Positions 1 to 4,511 of a stretch of DNA of 13,419 nt are shown one piece after another. A model generated the notes under the pieces. It was given only the letters and a program-made list of their open reading frames with translations, had not been told where the DNA came from and did no database searches. Numbering within the stretch: position 1 is the first letter of the stretch; each line of letters opens with the position of its first letter. Origin of the DNA: an uncultured Aliarcobacter sp. (GTDB lineage Bacteria > Campylobacterota > Campylobacteria > Campylobacterales > Arcobacteraceae); contig CANRCH010000037.1 in assembly GCA_947629065.1 (NCBI GenBank), positions 1-13,419 on the forward strand. The letters run 5' to 3'. The translations under genes were made by a program, and so were the position numbers.

Positions 1-8
1 CCAGCCAT
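1..8 (-). CDS. 5' tip of a reverse-strand gene leaving the window
   Basis: Reading the reverse strand, an ATG at 8-6 begins Met-Ala-Gly and continues past the left edge. A GAGGAT ribosome-binding site lies at 20-15, six bases upstream of the ATG, which makes a real start likely. Too little is visible to name the product. A 7-bp inverted repeat (31-37 with 44-50) lies in its upstream region and could be part of its promoter or an operator. Confidence 0.45.
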
Positions 9-30
9 CTTTTTATCCTCTTTTAGTATT

Positions 31-50
31 TAGAAATTTTAACATTTCTA
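31..50. repeat. Inverted repeat TAGAAAT-6-ATTTCTA
   Basis: A perfect 7-bp inverted repeat with a 6-base spacer sits 23 bases upstream of the reverse-strand start at base 8. The placement suits a regulator-binding site or simply a promoter-region hairpin. AT-rich DNA yields such repeats by chance, so the functional reading is weak. Confidence 0.3.
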
Positions 51-157
51 TGTCCTAAAAACTATAGCCAGATCAGTATTTAAATACCTTTGTTAGCTTT
101 TTTTAGATGAGTGCAATCGTTTATTAAAAGTTGTATGTTACTTCTTTTATTAAGGAT

Positions 158-192
158 AAAGCCCTGAGATTTTTTCTTAGGGCTTTTTTTTT
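158..192 (+). terminator. Rho-independent terminator upstream of the 5S-like sequence
   Basis: An 11-bp stem (158-168 with 176-186, AAAGCCCTGAG against CTTAGGGCTTT, one G-U wobble) closes a 7-base loop and runs into an unbroken T tract to 192. This is a textbook forward terminator. No protein gene precedes it on the forward strand inside the window. It must therefore end a short untranslated RNA starting within about 150 bases, or a transcript that enters from the left. Nothing recognisable was found between 60 and 157. Confidence 0.75.
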
Positions 193-309
193 GCTTTGTG
201 TTTATAGAGAAGTGGAAACACCTTGTGCCATTCCAAACCAAGAAGTTAAGCACTTCATCGCTGATAATACTATATTTTTCAAGTGTGGAAATGTAAGACG
301 ATGCAAAGT
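193..309 (+). rRNA. Orphan 5S rRNA-like sequence, probably degenerate
   Basis: The stretch matches the bacterial 5S layout in order. Helix I is CTTTGT (194-199) with GCAAAG (303-308). Helix II is GAAGTG (209-214) with CACTTC (251-256), perfect. Helix III is CTTG (222-225) with CAAG (239-242), around a CCATTCCAAAC loop that is normally CCATTCCGAAC. Then come a GATAATACT segment (usually GATGATACT or similar) and a weak, G-U rich terminal helix near 272-291. The length of about 115 nt is normal. No 23S sequence precedes it; a terminator does. Changes at conserved positions are of the G-to-A type, as expected of an unselected copy in an AT-biased genome. It could instead be a functional stand-alone 5S or an RNA derived from one. 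The 5S resemblance is clear; its functional state is not. Confidence 0.65.
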
Positions 310-318
310 TTATCTTCA

Positions 319-329
319 AAAGGAGGTGA
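319..329 (+). promoter_or_regulatory. Near-perfect Shine-Dalgarno for the 34-aa peptide
   Basis: AAAGGAGGTGA is complementary over 11 bases to the 3' end of 16S rRNA and is optimally spaced from the ATG at 333. Neighbouring genes use shorter sites of AAGG, GGAG or AAAGAGG type. The site is the main argument that the tiny reading frame is translated. Confidence 0.75.
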
Positions 330-332
330 ACT

Positions 333-437
333 ATGCAACATATAATAAACGACATTGCACTCGTGGCTTATTCATTACTTGCTATAGGCTATACATTAAA
401 TGTATTTGCTGAGATAGCTAAAAAATTCTTTCTATAG
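333..437 (+). CDS. 34-residue single-pass membrane peptide, function unknown
   Basis: The ATG at 333 follows AAAGGAGGTGA (319-329), an 11-base match to the anti-Shine-Dalgarno end of 16S rRNA, with six bases between the GGAGG core and the ATG. This is the strongest ribosome-binding site in the window. The peptide starts MQHIIND, has a hydrophobic stretch at about residues 8-26 (IALVAYSLLAIGYTLNVFA) and ends with EIAKKFFL. That suggests one transmembrane helix with a lysine pair on the C-terminal side. A terminator follows its stop by seven bases, so it looks like a self-contained gene. I do not recognise the family. Size and charge pattern would suit a type I toxin, a small accessory subunit of a membrane complex or a regulatory peptide; nothing here decides among these. 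A 20-bp near-palindrome (425-444) straddles the stop codon. Confidence 0.6.
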   Translation: MQHIINDIALVAYSLLAIGYTLNVFAEIAKKFFL

Positions 438-444
438 AGAGAAT
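425..444. repeat. 20-bp near-perfect palindrome over the peptide stop codon
   Basis: ATTCTTTCTA is followed directly by TAGAGAGAAT. All ten pairs match except one T/G, which would be a wobble in RNA. There is no spacer, so it fits a dimeric protein-binding site better than an RNA hairpin. It lies between the last codons of the 34-residue peptide and the terminator stem. Confidence 0.4.
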
Positions 445-483
445 AAAACACCAAGGGAACTAACCAATCCCAAGGTGTTTTTT
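445..483 (+). terminator. Rho-independent terminator of the small-peptide gene
   Basis: The stem pairs AAAACACC (445-452) with GGTGTTTT (474-481) and GGGA (455-458) with TCCC (468-471), separated by an A-A/A-A internal mismatch, with a 9-base loop. The T run extends to 483. It begins seven bases after the peptide stop codon and closes that transcription unit. It could work partly in reverse because As flank the left arm. Confidence 0.8.
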
Positions 484-636
484 ATTTATGCGATTTATAA
501 AACTTATATAAACAAAATTAGAAAAACTATTTTATAGTATAAAATTATAGAGGAAATAAAAATATAAAATACAAACCAAATATTTAGAACTTTTTAAAAG
601 CAACTTTCTCTTTTATAATATATAAATTTTTTCATA

Positions 637-658
637 TATTTAACTTATAAACTAAATA
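637..658. promoter_or_regulatory. Probable HipB operator, copy 1
   Basis: This is the first of two identical 22-base boxes. The core TTTAACTTATAAACTAAA is an imperfect palindrome: TTTA, two bases, TTATAA, two bases, TAAA, with 14 of 18 positions symmetric. The second copy starts exactly 60 bp downstream. Paired palindromes of about this size, sitting around the promoter of a hipB gene, are how HipB-type repressors are known to autoregulate. Assigning these boxes to the HipB encoded next door is inference. Confidence 0.6.
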
Positions 659-684
659 TTAAGATATATTTAAAATAAAACATA

Positions 685-690
685 TATAAT
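685..690 (+). promoter_or_regulatory. -10 element of the hipBST-like operon
   Basis: A consensus TATAAT lies between the two operator-like boxes, placing the transcription start near 697, at the edge of the second box. No convincing -35 hexamer is seen, which is usual for sigma-70 promoters of Campylobacterota. A repressor on both boxes would flank or cover RNA polymerase. Confidence 0.55.
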
Positions 691-696
691 TAGCTT

Positions 697-718
697 TATT
701 TAACTTATAAACTAAATA
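697..718. promoter_or_regulatory. Probable HipB operator, copy 2
   Basis: This box is base-for-base identical to the one at 637-658 over 22 bases. It ends 24 bases before the chosen hipB start codon and lies over or just after the predicted transcription start. Identity over 22 bases in non-coding DNA, where drift is fast, argues for selection or a recent duplication. Confidence 0.6.
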
Positions 719-742
719 AGAATGCTTTATTTAAGGTACAAA

Positions 743-955
743 ATGGAACTAACAACTGTAAAGATAGGAAAAATCATCAAAAAACGAAGACTAGAGCTAA
801 AGCTAGAGTTAAAAGATTTGCAAGATTTTTCAGGCATAAGCTATGCTTCAATTTCAGATATAGAAAATGCAAAATCAAATCCAACTATAAAAACCCTTGA
901 AAAGCTTTTAGATGCACTTGGTATGCGAATAAATATTGAAGTAGTAAGTAAATAA
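743..955 (+). CDS. hipB: HipB-like antitoxin / transcriptional repressor (XRE-type HTH)
   Basis: A 70-residue helix-turn-helix protein of the Cro/C1 (HTH_3) type. The domain spans nearly the whole chain, with the recognition region at YASISDIENAKSNPTIKTL. It is followed by a short hydrophobic tail (MRINIEVV) like the C-terminal strand of HipB, which helps dimer formation. The ATG at 743 is chosen because AAGG (733-736) precedes it by six bases. An in-frame ATG at 722 would add seven residues but has no ribosome-binding site and sits against the second operator box. Its expected role is to bind operators upstream and repress the operon together with the two downstream products. Its stop overlaps the next ATG by one base (TAATG), implying coupled translation. 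Order and neighbours support the HipB call more than its own short sequence does. Confidence 0.8.
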   Translation: MELTTVKIGKIIKKRRLELKLELKDLQDFSGISYASISDIENAKSNPTIKTLEKLLDALGMRINIEVVSK

Positions 956-1281
956 TGCAAAGAGCAAAAGTTTTTAGAAACAATATCCTTGCAGGAACTC
1001 TATCAAAACTAAATGAAAAAGAGTATATTTTTGTTTATGATAAAGAGTATTTAAAATTAGCAAATAAAAAACCTATTAGTTTAACTTTGCCACTTCAAGA
1101 AGAGAAGTTTAAATCTCCTTATTTATTTCCTTTTTTTTATAACTTACTAGCAGAAGGAAAACTAAAAGATATTCAAATAAAAGAGTTAAGAATTGACAAA
1201 GATGATGATTTTTCAAGACTTATACTTACAACAAAAGAGAATACAATAGGTTCAATAACAATTGAGAAAGATGAGATATAA
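955..1281 (+). CDS. hipS: HipS-like small antitoxin (HipA N-terminal subdomain 1 as a separate protein)
   Basis: A 108-residue protein matching the HipA N-terminal 'couple_hipA' domain and nothing more. It has an early YDKEY motif (28-32), ISLTLPL (41-47), FPFFYNLLAEG (58-68, the PFF..LLPEG motif of HipA) and a DDDFSRLIL...IGSI end (83-101). In classical HipA this domain is fused to the kinase; here it is a free gene between the repressor and the kinase, as in E. coli HipBST. There HipS is the antitoxin that neutralises HipT. It starts within the hipB stop codon and ends two bases before the kinase ATG. The sequence contains no tryptophan. As I recall, E. coli HipS blocks the kinase through a tryptophan, so details of inhibition may differ. 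Assignment as antitoxin is by homology of layout. Confidence 0.78.
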   Translation: MQRAKVFRNNILAGTLSKLNEKEYIFVYDKEYLKLANKKPISLTLPLQEEKFKSPYLFPFFYNLLAEGKLKDIQIKELRIDKDDDFSRLILTTKENTIGSITIEKDEI

Positions 1282-1283
1282 AT

Positions 1284-2279
1284 ATGGAAAATAATACTTG
1301 CTTAGGCTGTCTAGCAACAAATAAAAAACTCAAAAATAGCTATTGTCAAAAATGTATAAAAGAACTTTTCGATAGCATTGTACCAAATCCTTTAAATTTT
1401 GATAGGCTTGAGTTTAGTCAAAAAAGAGCTGAATTGTCTTCTCGAATGTCAATTTCAGGAGTTCAAGATAAAATCTCTTTAAGATTTGAAAACAAAGATT
1501 TGATCCCAACAGCAACAAATGGAAAATATATTTTAAAACCAATCTCTAGCGATGTGCATATAAAAAATGAGAAAGATGTTGTTGCAAATGAGCATTTGTC
1601 TATGCAAATATCAAAACAGATTTTTAAAATCCAAACTGCAATTTGTGGCTTAATAGAGTTTAGCGATGGTGAGCTTGCATATATTACTAAAAGATTTGAT
1701 TATGATGAGAGTTCAAATCTAAAATATGACCAAGAAGATTTTGCAGGAATTATGGAAATATCTCCATCATCTCACGGAGAAAACTATAAATACGATGCTT
1801 GTTCTTATGTGGATTGTGCAAAAATGATAAAAAAATATGTAGCTTCAAGTGTAGTCTCAATAGAAGATTTTTTTAAAAGAGTTCTTTTAAACTATCTTAT
1901 TTGCAATGGCGATGCTCACTTAAAAAACTTCTCTTTATATAGCAAAGCAAATTCTAATGAATATTTTTTAACTCCAAATTATGATTTGCTAAATACTAGA
2001 TTCCATATAAACGAAAAATATGGAGATATGGCATTAGAGTTATTAGATGAGTATAGTTCAACTTATCTAAAATATGGATACTATACTTATGATGATTTTA
2101 AAATATTTGCTAAACAAATTGATTTTAAAGAGGTTCGATTTAATAAAATTATGAAATTTATAGAAGATAGTTTTCCAAAAGTTGAAGAGTTGATTGATAA
2201 ATCATTTTTAAGTGAAGAAGCAAAAGAGTTTTATAAATCATCTTATAAGACTAGATTGAAAAGATTAGGTATAAAATAA
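1284..2279 (+). CDS. hipT: HipT-like serine/threonine kinase toxin (HipA family)
   Basis: A 331-residue HipA-fold kinase without the N-terminal subdomain. Visible parts are the Gly-rich loop with an SIS motif (S56-I57-S58, SISGVQDK), a candidate ATP-binding lysine in YILKP (K85), NEH at 102-104, the catalytic NGDAHLKN (D210) and the metal-binding NYDLL (D234). E. coli HipT carries a similar SIS loop whose serines are autophosphorylated to control activity, and it phosphorylates tryptophanyl-tRNA synthetase; HipA targets glutamyl-tRNA synthetase. The target here cannot be read from sequence. The N-terminus holds four cysteines (CLGC at 6-9, CQKC at 21-24) that look like a small zinc-binding knuckle. 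The start is two bases after the upstream stop. All kinase residues are intact, so the toxin is probably active. It ends 14 bases from the convergent uppP. Confidence 0.82.
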   Translation: MENNTCLGCLATNKKLKNSYCQKCIKELFDSIVPNPLNFDRLEFSQKRAELSSRMSISGVQDKISLRFENKDLIPTATNGKYILKPISSDVHIKNEKDVVANEHLSMQISKQIFKIQTAICGLIEFSDGELAYITKRFDYDESSNLKYDQEDFAGIMEISPSSHGENYKYDACSYVDCAKMIKKYVASSVVSIEDFFKRVLLNYLICNGDAHLKNFSLYSKANSNEYFLTPNYDLLNTRFHINEKYGDMALELLDEYSSTYLKYGYYTYDDFKIFAKQIDFKEVRFNKIMKFIEDSFPKVEELIDKSFLSEEAKEFYKSSYKTRLKRLGIK

Positions 2280-2293
2280 AAAGAGATTTGATT

Positions 2294-3064
2294 TTATATT
2301 AAAACCAAAATCAAAATCCCAAATAAAATTCTATAAACCCCAAAAGCTACAAAAGTAAACTTCTCTAAGAACTTCAAAAATAGTTTGATTACCACTAAAG
2401 CAACTACAAAAGATGTTACAAATCCTACAGCTAAAGTTAGTAAATTTCCATCTTCTAAGATTGCTTCATGGTGTTTGTATAGATCATAAAAAGTTGTGGC
2501 ACACATAACAGGAACTGCTAGAAGAAACGAAAACTCAGCACTTGCTTTTCTATTTAAGCCTACAAGCATAGCTCCTATAATACTTGCACCTGCACGACTT
2601 GCCCCTGGAATTAGTGCTAAAATTTGTGCAAGACCTATATAGAGTGCTTGTTTGAAACTAATTTTTTCAACATCATCAAGTAAAGGTTTTTTATCATCAT
2701 AAAAAAACTTTTCAACTATTAAAAATATAACTCCACCAATAATAAATGCCCAAGCCACAATCTCCACACTAAAGTTCGCTTTTATCTGTTTTGCAAACAA
2801 AAATCCAACAGCTCCAATAGGAATAAAAGCTAGTGCAATTTTTAGCCAAAGGTTGATTTTTTTAAATGTAAATTTACTAGGATATACAAACACAAGTGCC
2901 ATAATTGCTGCAAATTGGATTATTATCTCGAAAGCTTTATTTACATTGTTTTGTTCTAAGCCTAGAAACTCACTTAAAACTATTAAGTGTCCAGTTGAAG
3001 AAACAGGAATAAACTCTGTAATTCCTTCAATGATTCCAAGCCAAATGGCATCAAATATACTCAT
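2294..3064 (-). CDS. uppP: Undecaprenyl-diphosphatase (UppP/BacA)
   Basis: This integral membrane phosphatase converts undecaprenyl diphosphate to the monophosphate, recycling the lipid carrier for peptidoglycan and other envelope glycans; high dosage gives bacitracin resistance in other bacteria. The 256 residues hold both signature regions. Near the N-terminus is GIIEGITEFIPVSSTGHL (10-27), with the conserved glutamates E13 and E17, a serine and H26. Later comes PGASRAGAS (153-161), with R157 matching the essential arginine of the E. coli enzyme. Several hydrophobic helices fill the rest. Length is normal for the family. Its ATG overlaps the mqnA stop by four bases (ATGA), so the two are co-transcribed and probably translationally coupled. 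Confidence 0.95.
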   Translation of the reverse strand: MSIFDAIWLGIIEGITEFIPVSSTGHLIVLSEFLGLEQNNVNKAFEIIIQFAAIMALVFVYPSKFTFKKINLWLKIALAFIPIGAVGFLFAKQIKANFSVEIVAWAFIIGGVIFLIVEKFFYDDKKPLLDDVEKISFKQALYIGLAQILALIPGASRAGASIIGAMLVGLNRKASAEFSFLLAVPVMCATTFYDLYKHHEAILEDGNLLTLAVGFVTSFVVALVVIKLFLKFLEKFTFVAFGVYRILFGILILVLI

Positions 3065-3756
3065 ATAATCCCTTTTTCTTTAGTTAGTTTTAAAAATAGT
3101 TTTAAAGCTCTTTTCTCTTTGTAGCCAATATCATAATCGATTCTTTTTAAATAGTTTAAAATATCACTTTTTGCAATTCCACTTCTTTTTGAGTAGATTT
3201 CTAGTATATATTGTGGGATTTTTATCTTTCTTTTATCAAAGTTTTTTGTAAGATTTTTTAGTCTTGTTTCGTGTTTGTTGTAGCATAAAAGCCCAAAAAC
3301 AAAAGGAAGATTATATTTTTCTTGCCAAGCTTTTGCTAAATCTATCATTTTTTCTTTTTGCTCTTTTTGCTCTTTTTGCTCTTTTTTCTCATTATTTAAA
3401 TAATATTTTAGGGCTTTATCTCCAATAATTACCTCTCCATCAAGATTTAAAATTTTCGCTAGTGCATTTGAAGCTTTTGATTGAAAATCATCTTTTGGTT
3501 TTTGTTCAGGAAGCACAAAAACAGAATCCACATAATCTCTTGCAATAATTCCAAAATCCAAAAACTTCTCACCTCTTGAACCAATTGATGAAATAAATGC
3601 ACTATGAACATGTCTTTTTTTAAAATTATTTGTAATTTTTGCAGGGTATGATTTTTTGTACTCAATAATCGCTTTTTGTTGGTTAGATTTTATATTTTTT
3701 TTAATATATATATGAAATGGTAATAAATTTATAAAATCTATTTTTGAAAATATCAT
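3061..3756 (-). CDS. mqnA: Chorismate dehydratase MqnA (futalosine menaquinone pathway)
   Basis: MqnA removes water from chorismate to give 3-[(1-carboxyvinyl)oxy]benzoate, the first committed step of the futalosine route to menaquinone used by Campylobacterota. The 231 residues begin KIDFINLLPFHIYIKK, typical of the MqnA/MqnD fold, followed by a HSAFISSI segment (51-58) and, after the middle, AKAWQEKYNLPFVFGLL (141-157), another family hallmark. A charged insertion KEQKEQKEQKEK (125-136) is encoded by a 9-bp tandem repeat. The start at 3756 fits the conserved N-terminus; its AAAGG ribosome-binding site lies about 11 bases upstream. It heads a two-gene unit with uppP and diverges from moaD across 74 bases. 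Confidence 0.85.
   Translation of the reverse strand: MIFSKIDFINLLPFHIYIKKNIKSNQQKAIIEYKKSYPAKITNNFKKRHVHSAFISSIGSRGEKFLDFGIIARDYVDSVFVLPEQKPKDDFQSKASNALAKILNLDGEVIIGDKALKYYLNNEKKEQKEQKEQKEKMIDLAKAWQEKYNLPFVFGLLCYNKHETRLKNLTKNFDKRKIKIPQYILEIYSKRSGIAKSDILNYLKRIDYDIGYKEKRALKLFLKLTKEKGII
3353..3388 (-). repeat. 9-bp tandem repeat inside mqnA (Lys-Glu-Gln repeat)
   Basis: On the forward strand TCTTTTTGC occurs three times exactly (3353-3379) and a fourth time with one change (3380-3388). In the protein it gives KEQKEQKEQKEK at residues 125-136. The unit is a multiple of three, so copy-number changes would alter loop length without breaking the frame. Confidence 0.85.
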
Positions 3757-3794
3757 AAAGTTTTTTGCCTTTAATGCTTTTAAAATAAAGTGGA

Positions 3795-3800
3795 TATAAT
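3795..3800 (+). promoter_or_regulatory. -10 element for the moaD operon
   Basis: TATAAT in the divergent mqnA/moaD gap, placing transcription start near 3807. The leader then holds an AAAGAGG ribosome-binding site (3817-3823) seven bases before the moaD ATG. No clear -35 is present. Confidence 0.5.
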
Positions 3801-3830
3801 AGTATAAAAATATTTTAAAGAGGTTTAAAA

Positions 3831-4052
3831 ATGGTTAAAGTTGAATTCCTAGGACCAATAAACAAAGATAGTATAGATGTAGATGTAAAAACAATTGAAG
3901 AGTTAAGTAATATTTTAAAACAAGATGTTAGTTTAGTTTCTTGGCTTGAATCTTGTGCAGTAGCTGTAAATGATACACTAATAAATGATAAAAATTTTGA
4001 ATTAAAAAGTGGTGATAGAGTTAGCCTTTTACCACCTGTTTGTGGAGGTTGA
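3831..4052 (+). CDS. moaD: MoaD, molybdopterin synthase small (sulfur-carrier) subunit
   Basis: A 73-residue beta-grasp protein ending in Gly-Gly (VCGG), the tail that is adenylylated by MoeB and thiocarboxylated. It then inserts into MoaE and donates sulfur to precursor Z (cPMP) to form molybdopterin. The segment SGDRVSLLPPVCGG is the usual MoaD ending. Size is slightly below the roughly 80 residues of E. coli MoaD. A good ribosome-binding site and promoter precede it and moaE starts three bases after its stop, so the two subunits are made together. Confidence 0.93.
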   Translation: MVKVEFLGPINKDSIDVDVKTIEELSNILKQDVSLVSWLESCAVAVNDTLINDKNFELKSGDRVSLLPPVCGG

Positions 4053-4055
4053 AAT

Positions 4056-4511
4056 ATGTATAATTATAGCGACGATTTACAACTTCATAGTGGAAGTTTA
4101 GAGATAGATAAAATCCACAATGCTTGGTATGATAAATACAAAGATTTAAATTATGGTGCGTTTATTACTTTTGTTGGAATTATTAGAGATGAAGATAATA
4201 TAGACGGGCTTTCTTTTGATGTTTATGAACCAATACTTAAAAAATGGTTTTCATCTTGGCAAGAAAAAGCCAAAAAAAAAGGTGCAATAGTTTTTATGGC
4301 TCATAGTTTTGGTGATGTTGTAAATCATACAAGTTCATATATAGCAGGAGTTTGTAGCCCACAAAGAAGAGTTGCTTTAGAATTAATTGATGAATATGTT
4401 GAAGATTTTAAAAAAAATGCACCAATTTGGAAATATGATATGAGAAATGGAAATAGAATTTATGCAAAAGATAGAAGCCAAAAAATAGATGGAGCAGGGG
4501 TTTTAGTATGA
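4056..4511 (+). CDS. moaE: MoaE, molybdopterin synthase catalytic subunit
   Basis: The 151-residue large subunit of molybdopterin synthase. Recognisable parts are GAFITFVGIIRD (34-45, R44 at the place of the conserved arginine) and FKKNAPIWKYD (118-128). In the latter, K119 and K126 fall at the two catalytic lysines of the E. coli enzyme. The usual SAHR motif reads SPQRR (101-105), so the histidine is replaced by glutamine. This may be a lineage feature rather than a defect, since the lysines are intact. MoaE binds the MoaD tail and transfers two sulfurs to cPMP. Its stop overlaps the next gene's ATG by four bases. Confidence 0.9.
   Translation: MYNYSDDLQLHSGSLEIDKIHNAWYDKYKDLNYGAFITFVGIIRDEDNIDGLSFDVYEPILKKWFSSWQEKAKKKGAIVFMAHSFGDVVNHTSSYIAGVCSPQRRVALELIDEYVEDFKKNAPIWKYDMRNGNRIYAKDRSQKIDGAGVLV

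Larger units (their letters stand above)
484..696. other. AT-rich intergenic stretch between the peptide gene and the hip operon
   Basis: No reading frame with a ribosome-binding site and no RNA fold was found between the terminator at 483 and the operon promoter. The stretch is nearly all A and T. Its only clear content is the first of two palindromic boxes (637-658) and the -10 hexamer at 685-690. Confidence 0.6.

Noticed and set aside
80..355. Reverse reading frame of 91 codons across 80-355
   Set aside because: It is the complement of the terminator and 5S-like region, rich in low-complexity Lys/Ser, with no family resemblance.
131..412. Forward reading frame of 93 codons across 131-412
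   Set aside because: It runs through a terminator hairpin and the 5S-like sequence, lacks a ribosome-binding site and overlaps the well-supported 34-residue frame in another phase.
722..742. Upstream ATG at 722 as the start of the hipB-like gene
   Set aside because: It has no ribosome-binding site and abuts the second operator box; the ATG at 743 has AAGG six bases upstream and gives a normal HTH N-terminus.
955..2279. hipS and hipT as a single HipA broken by a frameshift or sequencing error
   Set aside because: There is a proper stop, a two-base gap and a new ATG. The second protein begins with its own Cys4 segment not found in HipA subdomain 1, and both halves match the separate HipS and HipT sizes.
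2287..2315. Hairpin between hipT and uppP as a terminator
   Set aside because: TTTGATTTT/AAAATCAAA pairs perfectly but is almost all A-T, has an 11-base loop and no T tract, and it overlaps the end of uppP. Too weak to call.
3353..3388. The 9-bp repeat as a phase-variation switch
   Set aside because: The unit length is divisible by three, so slippage would not switch the frame on or off.
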